Source: Paramuribaculum intestinale (lineage in GTDB: Bacteria; Bacteroidota; Bacteroidia; Bacteroidales; Muribaculaceae). From it: 37,761 bases of DNA. Positions 9,029 to 16,844 of the stretch are shown piece after piece. The notes below the pieces were generated by a model. The model searched no databases. It had not been told where the DNA came from and saw only the letters and a program-made list of their open reading frames with translations. Each line of letters begins with the position of its first letter. Position 1 is the first letter of the stretch. The DNA lies in contig NZ_PUED01000005.1 of NCBI RefSeq assembly GCF_003024925.1, positions 1 through 37,761 on the forward strand. The letters are read 5' to 3'. The translations under genes and the position numbers were made by a program.

Positions 9029-9571
9029 TCACTGAGGATCCGTGGCGTTGTCGGGATCGGTGTACCAGCGCGAGTACATCAGATAGTTGCGAGCTATCTT
9101 GATGTTGAGTTCGCGCGCCTGATCGGGGTCGACCATCTTGATGAATTTGGCGGGTGCTCCGCCCCAGAGCTCGTTGGGGCCGATCTGTGTGCGCGAGAGC
9201 ACTACCGATCCGGCGGCTACGAGCGCCCCTTCGCCGACCACGGCGTCGTCCATCACCACGGCTCCCATGCCTATGAGCGCGAAGGGACGGATGTGGCATC
9301 CGTGAAGAGTGACGTTGTGTCCGATCGACACATCTTCGCCGATCTCTATGGTGGATTTCTGATAGAGTGTGTGGAGGACGGTGCCGTCCTGTATGTTGAC
9401 GCGGTCGGCGATGCGAATGGAGTTGACATCGCCGCGTATGACGGTGTTGAACCATATCGAGCAGTCGCGTCCGATGACGACGTCGCCGATGATCGATGCG
9501 TTGGGTGCGACGAATGTTCCTTCGCCGATGCGGGGTGTGAATCCCCTGACAGGGATTATGGTTGCAGACAT
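9029..9571 (-). CDS. Gamma-carbonic anhydrase family left-handed beta-helix protein
   Basis: 180 residues, made largely of hexapeptide repeats forming a left-handed beta-helix (for example IGEGTFVAPNASIIGDVVIG). Members are trimers that bind a metal between subunits. The three expected His ligands are present: His67 in TVLHTLY, and His85 and His90 in IGHNVTLHG. Many members of this family have no shown carbonic anhydrase activity, so the reaction (CO2 hydration) is possible but unproven. It lies 53 bases downstream of pepP on the same strand and is probably cotranscribed with it. Confidence 0.93.
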   Translation of the reverse strand: MSATIIPVRGFTPRIGEGTFVAPNASIIGDVVIGRDCSIWFNTVIRGDVNSIRIADRVNIQDGTVLHTLYQKSTIEIGEDVSIGHNVTLHGCHIRPFALIGMGAVVMDDAVVGEGALVAAGSVVLSRTQIGPNELWGGAPAKFIKMVDPDQARELNIKIARNYLMYSRWYTDPDNATDPQ

Positions 9572-9624
9572 GTTTTGTCGATGTTTGGTGGGTTATACAT
9601 GGGTGTGCGGTGCGGATCGTTGGG

Positions 9625-11388
9625 TCACAGTGGCATTGTGCGTTCGGTCAGCCATGCGTTTTCTTCAGGCGAGAGCAGCGGCGACAGCTCGCGTCGTACC
9701 TTGTCATGGTATTCGTTGACCCATTGGATCTCCTGGGGTGTCATGATAGAGAGGTCGAACAGCTTGCGGTCGAAGGGGAACAGTGTGAGCGTCTCAAATT
9801 TCAGGAAGCGGCCGAACTCGGTGGTCCTGGCCGGCACGGTCAGCACGAGGTTTTCGCAACGGATTCCATATTCTCCCTCGCGGTAGAGTCCCGGCTCGTC
9901 GGAGGTGATCATTCCCGGACGGAGCGGTGTGGGATTTTCGTTGAGGCGTATGCTCTGCGGTCCCTCGTGGACGTTGAGGAAGTGTCCGACGCCGTGTCCG
10001 GTGCCATGCAGGTAGGAGAGTCCGTGCTGCCATAGGAACTGGCGGGCAAGCGCGTCGAGCTGTGCTCCGCGTGTTCCTTCGGGATATACGGCTGCCGCGA
10101 GTGCGATATGTCCTTTCATGACGAGGGTGAAGTCGGTGCGCTGACGTTCGGTGGGTTGTCCGAGCGCTACGGTGCGTGTTATGTCGGTGGTGCCGTCGAG
10201 ATAGTTGGCTCCTGAGTCGATGAGCAGCAGATTGTCGGTGCGGATGCGGGCGTCGGTGTCTGGTGTGGCCGAATAGTGGACTATCGCTCCGTGGGGGCCG
10301 TATCCTGCGATGGTGTCGAAACTCTGGTCGAAATAGAGCGGTTGCTGCGAACGGTAATGTGTGAGCAGGTCGGCAATGCCCATCTCGGTGAGGGGCCGCT
10401 GTGCGGCGACGTCGGCCTCGATATGCATGAATGCCTTGACGAGGGCGGCTCCGTCGCGGCGCATGGCCTGGCGGATGCCTTCGATCTGAGTTTCGTTTTT
10501 GCATCCTTTGAGGATGGCGACAGGCGAGTCGTGGCGCACTGTGCGGTTTTTGCCGAGTGCGCAGGCGACATCGCCGGCGGTCTGCGAGGGGCTGACGAGC
10601 ACGCGCGCCGTGTCGGGGAGGGCGGCGAGGAACGGCAGTGTCCGGTCGTAGGGCTGCGTGGCTATTCCGCAACTGTCGAGGTGGGCGATGACTTCAGGTG
10701 TGAGCTTTCGGGGGTCGACAAACAGCGTGGAGTCTGTTTCGGAGAGGTAGAGGAAGGATATCGCCACGGGGTTTGACTCGACGTCGCGCGAGCGGATGTT
10801 GAGGGTCCATGCTATCTCGGCGAGATCGGAGATGAATATTGCGTTGGCTCCGCAGCGGAATGTTTCGGCGAGTATGGCAGCGATTTTCGACGAAGGCTCT
10901 TCTCCGGCGTATTTCACGTCGTGGACGAAGATCGGCGCATCGGGGAGGGCAGGGCGGCCGGTCCAAAGCTCGCCGGCCGCGTCGAAATCTGTGTCGAGTT
11001 TGATTCCGGCCTCACCGAGCCGGCTGCGGAGCGCCTCGGTGGCGTCGATGGAGAAGAGCATTCCGTGGATTCCGACGGTCTGTCCGTCGGTGAGCCTGGA
11101 GCATATCCATTCGGTGATGGCGGGCACTTCGGGCTTGCCTTCTTCCATGACTGCGATGCCGGTGCCGGAGAGCTGTGCGGCGGCCTGCAGCCAGTAGCGG
11201 GAGTCGGCCCATACGTAGGCTTCTGTCGGTGTGACTACGAGCGCTCCGGCCGATCCGGTGAATCCTGAGAGCCATCGTCGCACTTGCCAGTGGTCGGCTA
11301 TGTATTCGCTCTGGTGTGGGTCGGTCTGGGGGAATATTGCTGCGTCGATGCCTTTGGATCGCATCAGGTCGCGGAGTTGCTTGATCAT
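9625..11388 (-). CDS. pepP: Xaa-Pro aminopeptidase (M24 family, long form)
   Basis: Cytoplasmic metallopeptidase that removes an N-terminal residue preceding proline. At 587 residues it is the long, three-domain form, like eukaryotic aminopeptidase P1: two creatinase-like N-terminal domains (about 1-130 and 150-290) and a pita-bread catalytic domain (about 300-587). All five metal ligands are visible: Asp391 (LIDSGANY), Asp402 (TTDITRT), His465 (GTGHGVGHF), Glu498 (TSDEPGLY) and Glu512 (CENLV). The spacing matches the human enzyme. Its own promoter lies at 11446-11477, and the gamma-carbonic anhydrase-like gene follows. Confidence 0.96.
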   Translation of the reverse strand: MIKQLRDLMRSKGIDAAIFPQTDPHQSEYIADHWQVRRWLSGFTGSAGALVVTPTEAYVWADSRYWLQAAAQLSGTGIAVMEEGKPEVPAITEWICSRLTDGQTVGIHGMLFSIDATEALRSRLGEAGIKLDTDFDAAGELWTGRPALPDAPIFVHDVKYAGEEPSSKIAAILAETFRCGANAIFISDLAEIAWTLNIRSRDVESNPVAISFLYLSETDSTLFVDPRKLTPEVIAHLDSCGIATQPYDRTLPFLAALPDTARVLVSPSQTAGDVACALGKNRTVRHDSPVAILKGCKNETQIEGIRQAMRRDGAALVKAFMHIEADVAAQRPLTEMGIADLLTHYRSQQPLYFDQSFDTIAGYGPHGAIVHYSATPDTDARIRTDNLLLIDSGANYLDGTTDITRTVALGQPTERQRTDFTLVMKGHIALAAAVYPEGTRGAQLDALARQFLWQHGLSYLHGTGHGVGHFLNVHEGPQSIRLNENPTPLRPGMITSDEPGLYREGEYGIRCENLVLTVPARTTEFGRFLKFETLTLFPFDRKLFDLSIMTPQEIQWVNEYHDKVRRELSPLLSPEENAWLTERTMPL

Positions 11389-11445
11389 GGCTGTAGTGTT
11401 GTTTTTGATTAGTATGGGCGGTCATGCCCGCGCATGGTTGAGATG

Positions 11446-11477
11446 CAAATGTAGCGATTATTTCTGTGGCAGACAAC
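11446..11477 (-). promoter_or_regulatory. Bacteroidetes-type promoter for pepP
   Basis: On the minus strand, TACATTTG (11446-11453) matches the -7 consensus TAnnTTTG exactly. GTTG (11474-11477) is a one-mismatch -33 element with a 20-bp spacer. The pepP start codon is about 58 bases downstream of the -7 box. Confidence 0.68.
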
Positions 11478-11567
11478 AGATGAAGCTGGTAAGTGGTAGA
11501 AATATGTCTGACAATCAGGTGAAAATGCTGTTTTAGGATAAATTTTTGCAAAAAAAATGCCGGGATG

Positions 11568-11599
11568 TTTGGAGATATGGAAAATGGGTTGTAATTTTG
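11568..11599 (+). promoter_or_regulatory. Bacteroidetes-type promoter for the tRNA-tuf operon
   Basis: TTTG (11568-11571) and TAATTTTG (11592-11599) match the -33 and -7 consensus exactly with a 20-bp spacer. The first tRNA begins 48 bases after the -7 box. This is probably a major promoter for the tRNA-tuf unit. Confidence 0.85.
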
Positions 11600-11646
11600 C
11601 ATCGCTTTTGAGCCGAATGCGCTAATGCGTCAGCAGCTCAATCCTT

Positions 11647-11720
11647 GCCTCTTTAGCTCAGTTGGCCAGAGCACGTGATTTGTAATCTCGGGGTCGTTGG
11701 TTCGAATCCGACAAGAGGCT
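11647..11720 (+). tRNA. tRNA-Thr (UGU)
   Basis: The 74-base cloverleaf has acceptor stem GCCTCTT/AAGAGGC and anticodon loop TTTGTAA, giving anticodon TGT (Thr). The T stem GTTGG/CCGAC surrounds TTCGAAT. CCA is not encoded. It is the first of four tRNAs upstream of tuf. Confidence 0.96.
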
Positions 11721-11818
11721 CTTCTGAAAGACAGCGGGACGCCCGCGGCGGGGAAGGAGTTCTCCGTGATCCGGTGTTAAAACGTCGGACGGGTTGCAAA
11801 AGTTTGTTTTGAATTCAA

Positions 11819-11901
11819 GGGCGAATACCAGAGTGGCCAAATGGGGCAGACTGTAAATCTGCTGGTTTTTACCTTCGGTGGTTCGAATCCATCTTCGCCC
11901 A
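11819..11901 (+). tRNA. tRNA-Tyr (GUA)
   Basis: 83 bases with acceptor stem GGGCGAA/TTCGCCC and anticodon loop CTGTAAA (anticodon GTA, Tyr). The long variable arm is as expected for bacterial tRNA-Tyr. The discriminator is A. Confidence 0.96.
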
Positions 11902-11962
11902 CACCGGTCGGCCGGTTTTTGAGCAGCGGTTGCGCTGTCGAGATCCGGGGTGGCTGCAGAAT

Positions 11963-12035
11963 GCGGAAGTAGCTCAGTTGATAGAGCATCAGCCTTCCAA
12001 GCTGAGGGTCGCGAGTTTGAGCCTCGTCTTCCGCT
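11963..12035 (+). tRNA. tRNA-Gly (UCC)
   Basis: 73 bases with acceptor stem GCGGAAG/CTTCCGC and anticodon stem TCAGC/GCTGA with loop CTTCCAA (anticodon TCC, Gly). The discriminator is T, and CCA is encoded at 12036-12038. Confidence 0.96.
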
Positions 12036-12048
12036 CCATTTTTGAAAT

Positions 12049-12120
<72 letters not shown>

Positions 12121-12217
12121 CCAGAAAGACTCAGACGCTGCCCCGATGGTGCATCCACCGTCGCGGCGTTTGTGGCTAAAAGAGATAACAAACTAACAAA
12201 GAAAATAAAGCAGAGTT

Positions 12218-13402
12218 ATGGCTAAAGAAAAATTCGAAAGAACGAAGCCGCATGTAAACATCGGCACGATCGGCCACGTGGACCACGGTAAGACCACGCT
12301 GACCGCCGCTATCACCACTGTACTGGCCAAGAACGGTCTTTCGGAGGTGAAGTCGTTCGACCAGATCGACAACGCTCCCGAGGAGAAGGAGCGCGGTATC
12401 ACCATCAACACTTCGCACGTAGAGTATGAGACAGCCAACCGTCACTACGCTCACGTTGACTGCCCGGGACACGCTGACTATGTGAAGAACATGGTTACCG
12501 GTGCCGCTCAGATGGACGGCGCTATCATCGTGGTTGCCGCTACCGACGGCCCGATGCCCCAGACTCGCGAGCACATCCTTCTCGCCCGCCAGGTGAACGT
12601 TCCCCGTATCGTTGTGTTCCTGAACAAGTGCGATATGGTTGACGACGAAGAGATGTTCGAACTCGTGGAGATGGAGATGCGCGATCTGCTTTCTTCGTAT
12701 GAATATGACGGTGACAACACCCCCATCATCCGTGGTTCGGCTCTCGGCGCTCTCAATGGCGAACCCCAGTGGGAGGCCAAGGTGATGGAGCTGATGGAAG
12801 CTGTCGACAACTGGATTCCCCTGCCTCCGCGTGACGTGGACAAACCCTTCCTGATGCCTGTCGAGGACGTGTTCTCGATCACCGGTCGTGGTACTGTTGC
12901 CACAGGCCGTATCGAAACCGGTATCGTGAAGGTTGGTGACGAGGTTCAGATCATGGGTCTGGGCGCTGACATGAAGTCGGTAGTCACCGGTGTGGAGATG
13001 TTCCGCAAGCTTCTCGATCAGGGCGAGGCCGGCGACAACGTAGGTCTGCTTCTCCGCGGTATCGACAAGAAGGATATCAAGCGTGGTATGGTAATCTGCC
13101 ACCCGGGTGTCGTTAAGCCCCACAGCAAGTTCAAAGCTTCTGTATATATCCTGAAGAAGGAAGAGGGCGGTCGTCACACTCCGTTCCACAACCACTATCG
13201 TCCGCAGTTCTACATCCGCACACTCGACGTGACCGGTGAGATCACTCTTCCGGAGGGCGTAGAGATGGTGATGCCCGGCGACCACGTTGAGATCATCGTT
13301 GATCTCATCAACCCGGTAGCCTGCGACCAGGGTCTGCGTTTCGCCATCCGTGAGGGCGGCCGCACCGTAGGTTCGGGTCAGATCACCGAGATCCTCGACT
13401 AA
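12218..13402 (+). CDS. tuf: Elongation factor Tu
   Basis: GTPase that delivers aminoacyl-tRNA to the ribosomal A site. The 394-residue product is full length. It shows the P-loop GHVDHGKT (19-26), the RGITI switch I segment, DCPGH (about 81-85) and NKCD (about 136-139), followed by beta-barrel domains 2 and 3. Downstream of the four tRNAs it forms the same thr-tyr-gly-thr-tuf order as the E. coli tufB operon. A long-stem terminator follows 34 bases after the stop. Codon use is biased toward the codons of highly expressed genes. Confidence 0.99.
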   Translation: MAKEKFERTKPHVNIGTIGHVDHGKTTLTAAITTVLAKNGLSEVKSFDQIDNAPEEKERGITINTSHVEYETANRHYAHVDCPGHADYVKNMVTGAAQMDGAIIVVAATDGPMPQTREHILLARQVNVPRIVVFLNKCDMVDDEEMFELVEMEMRDLLSSYEYDGDNTPIIRGSALGALNGEPQWEAKVMELMEAVDNWIPLPPRDVDKPFLMPVEDVFSITGRGTVATGRIETGIVKVGDEVQIMGLGADMKSVVTGVEMFRKLLDQGEAGDNVGLLLRGIDKKDIKRGMVICHPGVVKPHSKFKASVYILKKEEGGRHTPFHNHYRPQFYIRTLDVTGEITLPEGVEMVMPGDHVEIIVDLINPVACDQGLRFAIREGGRTVGSGQITEILD

Positions 13403-13436
13403 TATCCGGATTGTATCCAGATAAGATAAAAATCAT

Positions 13437-13490
13437 AAAAGCGGCAGGCCGTCTACGAGGCCATGCTGAAGCAGAGCGCCTGCCGCTTTT
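13437..13490 (+). terminator. Terminator-like hairpin after tuf
   Basis: AAAAGCGGCAGGC (13437-13449) pairs perfectly with GCCTGCCGCTTTT (13478-13490), a 13-bp stem with a 28-base loop. The 3' arm ends in a short T run. It lies between tuf and tRNA-Trp. The long loop and short T run suggest partial read-through into tRNA-Trp-secE, for which I found no separate promoter. Confidence 0.7.
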
Positions 13491-13496
13491 ACCTAT

Positions 13497-13569
13497 ACAG
13501 GACTAGCTCAGTCGGTAGAGCACCGGTCTCCAAAACCGGGTGTCGGGAGTTCGAGCCTCTCGTCCTGTG
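13497..13569 (+). tRNA. tRNA-Trp (CCA)
   Basis: 73 bases with acceptor stem ACAGGAC/GTCCTGT and anticodon stem CCGGT/ACCGG with loop CTCCAAA (anticodon CCA, Trp). The discriminator is G, and CCA is encoded at 13570-13572. secE starts 14 bases after the discriminator, as in many bacteria. Confidence 0.97.
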
Positions 13570-13583
13570 CCAAAAGAAAAATA

Positions 13584-13784
13584 ATGAAAAAACTGAAACT
13601 ACTTACGGATATCGAGGAGTCGTATACCGAGTTGCGGTATAAGACTTCTTGGCCGACCAAAGGTCAGCTGATCAAAAGCGCGATTATAGTAATGATTGCT
13701 TCCATCATAATCGCTTTTATAATCTGGTGCATGGATCAGGTGGTCGATAATCTGATGCATTTCATCTACAGTCTGGGTAAGTAA
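13584..13784 (+). CDS. secE: Preprotein translocase subunit SecE
   Basis: Small essential membrane subunit of the SecYEG channel. At 66 residues it is the short, single-span form. It has an amphipathic N-terminal helix ending in the family motif SYTELRYKTSWPTKGQL, then one transmembrane helix at about residues 32-54. It lies between tRNA-Trp and nusG, the classic arrangement, with nusG 23 bases downstream. Confidence 0.96.
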   Translation: MKKLKLLTDIEESYTELRYKTSWPTKGQLIKSAIIVMIASIIIAFIIWCMDQVVDNLMHFIYSLGK

Positions 13785-13807
13785 AAACAACATCTAACAA
13801 GGAGTCA

Positions 13808-14392
13808 ATGGCTGAATCGAAGTCAAAGTCCGACGTTGCGAAGCGTCCTGTGCGAGCATGGTATGTGCTTCGTGCGATATCGGGCAAAGAAGCGAAAGTC
13901 AAGGAGGTGCTTGACGCGGCAATACGCAACACCGACCTTGGCAAATACGTTTTTCAGGTGCTGATTCCCACGGAGAAGGTTCTTACCGTGCGCAACGGCA
14001 AAAAGGTGATCAAGGAGAAAAACCTTTATGCCGGCTATGTGTTTGTAGAGGCAATCCTTGTGGGTGAGGTCATCCATGAGCTTCGCAATACGACCAACGT
14101 GATCGACTTCCTTAGCGTGAAGGATCGCGGAACGAACGTTCCGGAGCCTCTTCGCCAGAGCGAGGTGACGCGTATGCTGGGCACGCTCGACCAGATGGTG
14201 GACGAGACGGCCGACGGCGCTAACGATTATATCGTAGGCGAGTCGGTAAAGGTCAATTTCGGACCGTTCACCGGTTTTACCGGGGAGATCGAAGAGGTGG
14301 ACCGCGAGCGAAAGAAGCTGAAGGTTATGGTCAAGATATTTGGCCGCAAGACTCCTTTGGAGCTGGAGAATTCGCAAGTAGAACGCGTGTGA
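13808..14392 (+). CDS. nusG: Transcription termination/antitermination protein NusG
   Basis: Binds RNA polymerase, affects pausing and Rho action, and links transcription to the ribosome. The 194 residues comprise the NGN domain (about 17-130, starting RAWYVLRAISGKEAKV) and a C-terminal KOW domain (about 138-194, GESVKVNFGPFTGFTGEIEE). Position between secE and rplK is standard. A gap of about 100 bases separates it from rplK; no promoter consensus was found there. Confidence 0.97.
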   Translation: MAESKSKSDVAKRPVRAWYVLRAISGKEAKVKEVLDAAIRNTDLGKYVFQVLIPTEKVLTVRNGKKVIKEKNLYAGYVFVEAILVGEVIHELRNTTNVIDFLSVKDRGTNVPEPLRQSEVTRMLGTLDQMVDETADGANDYIVGESVKVNFGPFTGFTGEIEEVDRERKKLKVMVKIFGRKTPLELENSQVERV

Positions 14393-14494
14393 TCCTGCCG
14401 GGCCGGAAGATGCTGTTACGGGCATGTGTTCCGGTTTGTCTGTGATAAGTCACGCAAACCAAAAATCACCAATATCTAAAATTTCAGAATCAAA

Positions 14495-14938
14495 ATGGCT
14501 AAAGAAATTGCTGGACAGATCAAATTGCAGATAAAGGGTGGAGCAGCCAATCCTTCACCCCCCGTCGGTCCCGCTCTGGGTTCGAAGGGCATAAACATCA
14601 TGGAGTTTTGCAAGCAATTCAATGCCCGCACCCAGGACAAGGCCGGCAAGGTTCTGCCAGTAGTGATCACGTATTACTCTGACAAGAGCTTTGACTTCAT
14701 TGTCAAGACGCCTCCGGTAGCGATACAGCTGCTGGAAGCCACCAAGATCAAGAGCGGCTCGGCTCAGCCCAACCGCAACAAGGTGGCTGAGGTGACCTGG
14801 GATCAGGTGAAGGCTATCGCAGAAGACAAGATGCCTGATTTGAACTGTTTCACCATTGAATCGGCAATGAAGATGGTTGCCGGCACTGCCAGAAGTATGG
14901 GTATCACCGTGAAAGGTGAGCAGCCCTGGAATAACTGA
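14495..14938 (+). CDS. rplK: 50S ribosomal protein L11
   Basis: Protein of the GTPase-associated centre that binds 23S rRNA with the L10-L12 stalk. The 147 residues include the proline-rich N-terminal segment [22 protein letters not shown] and the C-terminal rRNA-binding domain ending KGEQPWNN. It starts the rplKAJL run; rplA follows after 19 bases. Confidence 0.98.
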   Translation: MAKEIAGQIKLQIKGGAANPSPPVGPALGSKGINIMEFCKQFNARTQDKAGKVLPVVITYYSDKSFDFIVKTPPVAIQLLEATKIKSGSAQPNRNKVAEVTWDQVKAIAEDKMPDLNCFTIESAMKMVAGTARSMGITVKGEQPWNN

Positions 14939-14957
14939 TAAAAACTTCAATTGAACA

Positions 14958-15653
14958 ATGAGTAAACTTACAAAAAACCAAAAGTTGGCTTTAGAGAAGA
15001 TTGAAGCTGGAAAGTCTTATTCGCTGGCTGAGGCAGCCGAGAAGGTCAAGGAGGTGAACTACGCCAAGTTTGATGCTTCTCTGGACATCGACGTGCGTCT
15101 GGGTGTTGACCCCCGTAAGGCCAACCAGATGGTGCGCGGCGTTGTCACGCTTCCTCACGGAACCGGCAAGCAGGTGCGCGTACTGGTGCTCTGTTCCGCC
15201 GATGCCGAGGCCGGTGCCAAGGCAGCCGGAGCCGACTATGTGGGTCTTGACGAGTATATCGAGAAGATCAAGGGTGGCTGGACTGACATTGATGTGATCA
15301 TCACTCAGCCTGCCATCATGGGTAAGATCGGTGCTCTGGGACGCATCCTTGGTCCGCGCGGCCTGATGCCCAACCCCAAGAGCGGCACTGTGACCATGGA
15401 TGTGGCCAAGGCTGTCGAGGAGGTAAAGAAGGGCAAGATCGACTTCAAGGTAGACAAGAACGGTATCGTTCATTCCTCTATAGGCAAGATGAGCTTCACT
15501 GCAGAGCAGATGAAAGACAACGCCAAGGAGTTTATCAACACTCTGATCAAGCTGAAGCCCGCTGCCGCCAAAGGCACCTATATCAAGAGCATTTATCTTT
15601 CGAGCACGATGAGCCCGGGCATCAAGGTTGATACCAAGGGTCTCGACGACTAA
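14958..15653 (+). CDS. rplA: 50S ribosomal protein L1
   Basis: rRNA-binding protein at the ribosomal E site, which in many bacteria also represses its own operon. The 231 residues have normal length, with the conserved GTGKQVRV and [15 protein letters not shown] segments. It lies 19 bases after rplK and only 21 bases before rplJ. Confidence 0.98.
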   Translation: MSKLTKNQKLALEKIEAGKSYSLAEAAEKVKEVNYAKFDASLDIDVRLGVDPRKANQMVRGVVTLPHGTGKQVRVLVLCSADAEAGAKAAGADYVGLDEYIEKIKGGWTDIDVIITQPAIMGKIGALGRILGPRGLMPNPKSGTVTMDVAKAVEEVKKGKIDFKVDKNGIVHSSIGKMSFTAEQMKDNAKEFINTLIKLKPAAAKGTYIKSIYLSSTMSPGIKVDTKGLDD

Positions 15654-15674
15654 CCTCACAAAACAGGAAAGAAA

Positions 15675-16199
15675 ATGAAAAAGGAAGATAAAATCAAGAT
15701 CATAGAGCAGATAGAGGAGACGATCAAGGCTTATCCGAGCTTCTATCTGGTAGAGACAGCCGGACTCAACGCCGAGCGCACGAGCGAGCTTCGCCGTGCA
15801 TGCTTCAAGGCGGGTGTGAAACTGATGGTGGTGAAGAACAAGCTTCTCCACAAGGCTCTCGAGAACCTCGAGGGTGACTACTCCGAGCTTTATCCCGCTC
15901 TGAAGGAGTCGACCTCTCTGATGTTCACCGAGGTGGCCAACGCTCCCGCCAAGCTTCTTAAAGACTTCGTCAAGAAGGACGATGTTCTTCCGAAGCTCAA
16001 GGGCGCATACGTAGAGGAGACTGTCTATATGGGTGCCGACCAGCTCGACACTCTGGCTACCATCAAGAGCAAGAACGAGCTCATCGCCGACGTTGTGGCT
16101 CTGCTGCAGTCGCCTGCGAAGAATGTCATCTCGGCCCTCACATCGGGTGGCTCGAAGCTCCATGGCATCCTCGAAACTCTCTCTCACAAAGAAGACTAA
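15675..16199 (+). CDS. rplJ: 50S ribosomal protein L10
   Basis: Base of the ribosomal stalk, anchoring L7/L12 dimers to 23S rRNA. It has 174 residues. The N-terminal rRNA-binding domain has the expected SFYLVETAGLNAERTSELR stretch, and the C-terminal helix (about 135-174) carries L12 dimers. The gap from rplA is only 21 bases, so a long E. coli-type L10 leader does not fit between the genes. Confidence 0.97.
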   Translation: MKKEDKIKIIEQIEETIKAYPSFYLVETAGLNAERTSELRRACFKAGVKLMVVKNKLLHKALENLEGDYSELYPALKESTSLMFTEVANAPAKLLKDFVKKDDVLPKLKGAYVEETVYMGADQLDTLATIKSKNELIADVVALLQSPAKNVISALTSGGSKLHGILETLSHKED

Positions 16200-16247
16200 A
16201 CACAACCAACCAATCCAGTAAAAACAAACAATTAAATCATAAACAAA

Positions 16248-16622
16248 ATGGCAGATTTAAAAGCTTTTGCAGAACAACTTGTTAACCTCTCGGTAAAGGA
16301 AGTAAACGAACTTGCTCAGATCCTGAAGGAAGAGTACGGTATCGAACCCGCCGCTGCAGCTGTTGCCGTAGCCGCTGGTCCCGCCGCAGCCGGCCCCGCT
16401 GCTGAAGAGAAGACTTCGTTCGACGTAGTGCTGAAAAACGCCGGAGCCAACAAGCTCAATGTCGTGAAGGTAGTGAAAGGTGAGACCGGTCTTGGCCTGA
16501 AGGAGGCAAAAGAACTCGTAGACGGCGCTCCCAGCACTGTCAAGGAAGGTCTGGCCAAGGCTGAGGCCGAGGCTCTGAAGAAGGCTCTCGAAGAGGCCGG
16601 CGCCGAAGTGGAACTTAAATAA
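16248..16622 (+). CDS. rplL: 50S ribosomal protein L7/L12
   Basis: Stalk protein that recruits translational GTPases. The 124 residues comprise an N-terminal dimerisation domain (1-35), an Ala/Pro/Gly-rich flexible hinge (about 37-55) and the C-terminal factor-binding domain ([19 protein letters not shown] onward). The 48-base gap from rplJ is A-rich. A strong hairpin terminator follows 23 bases after the stop. Confidence 0.98.
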   Translation: MADLKAFAEQLVNLSVKEVNELAQILKEEYGIEPAAAAVAVAAGPAAAGPAAEEKTSFDVVLKNAGANKLNVVKVVKGETGLGLKEAKELVDGAPSTVKEGLAKAEAEALKKALEEAGAEVELK

Positions 16623-16645
16623 AATTGCCTGTCAATCAGGTACTC

Positions 16646-16686
16646 AGGTTAAGTATCGCCCTGTCGGGCGGATACTTAACCTTTTT
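16646..16686 (+). terminator. Terminator or attenuator between rplL and rpoB
   Basis: A 16-bp stem (16646-16661 with 16666-16682, one bulged G at 16670) has loop TGTC and is followed by a T run (16682-16686). No promoter consensus lies between it and rpoB, so it probably works as a partial terminator that sets the ratio of ribosomal protein to RNA polymerase transcripts. Confidence 0.85.
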
Positions 16687-16844
16687 GTGTTAATATTTCA
16701 GCAGGTATGGGTCGTGCACGGCCCGAATGGAAGATTCAACACATTGGCCGACAGCTGTGTAGTTGTCGGATGATATGGCCGGCTGCAGTCGGTCGGAAAC
16801 AAGTTATCCTGCCTTATTTGAGTTACGTTAACGTATTTTATTAG
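16687..16844 (+). other. rpoB leader region
   Basis: 158 bases without a gene. A perfect 6-bp hairpin CCGACA/TGTCGG occurs at 16748-16769, with further GC-rich sequence around it. No TTTG/TAnnTTTG promoter pair was found. It may act as a 5' leader or RNA processing region for rpoBC. Confidence 0.4.

Noticed and set aside
16805-16840. Possible rpoB promoter near TTATTTG
   Set aside because: The -7 box lacks the two middle bases of TAnnTTTG, and no -33 TTTG lies at 19-21 bp.
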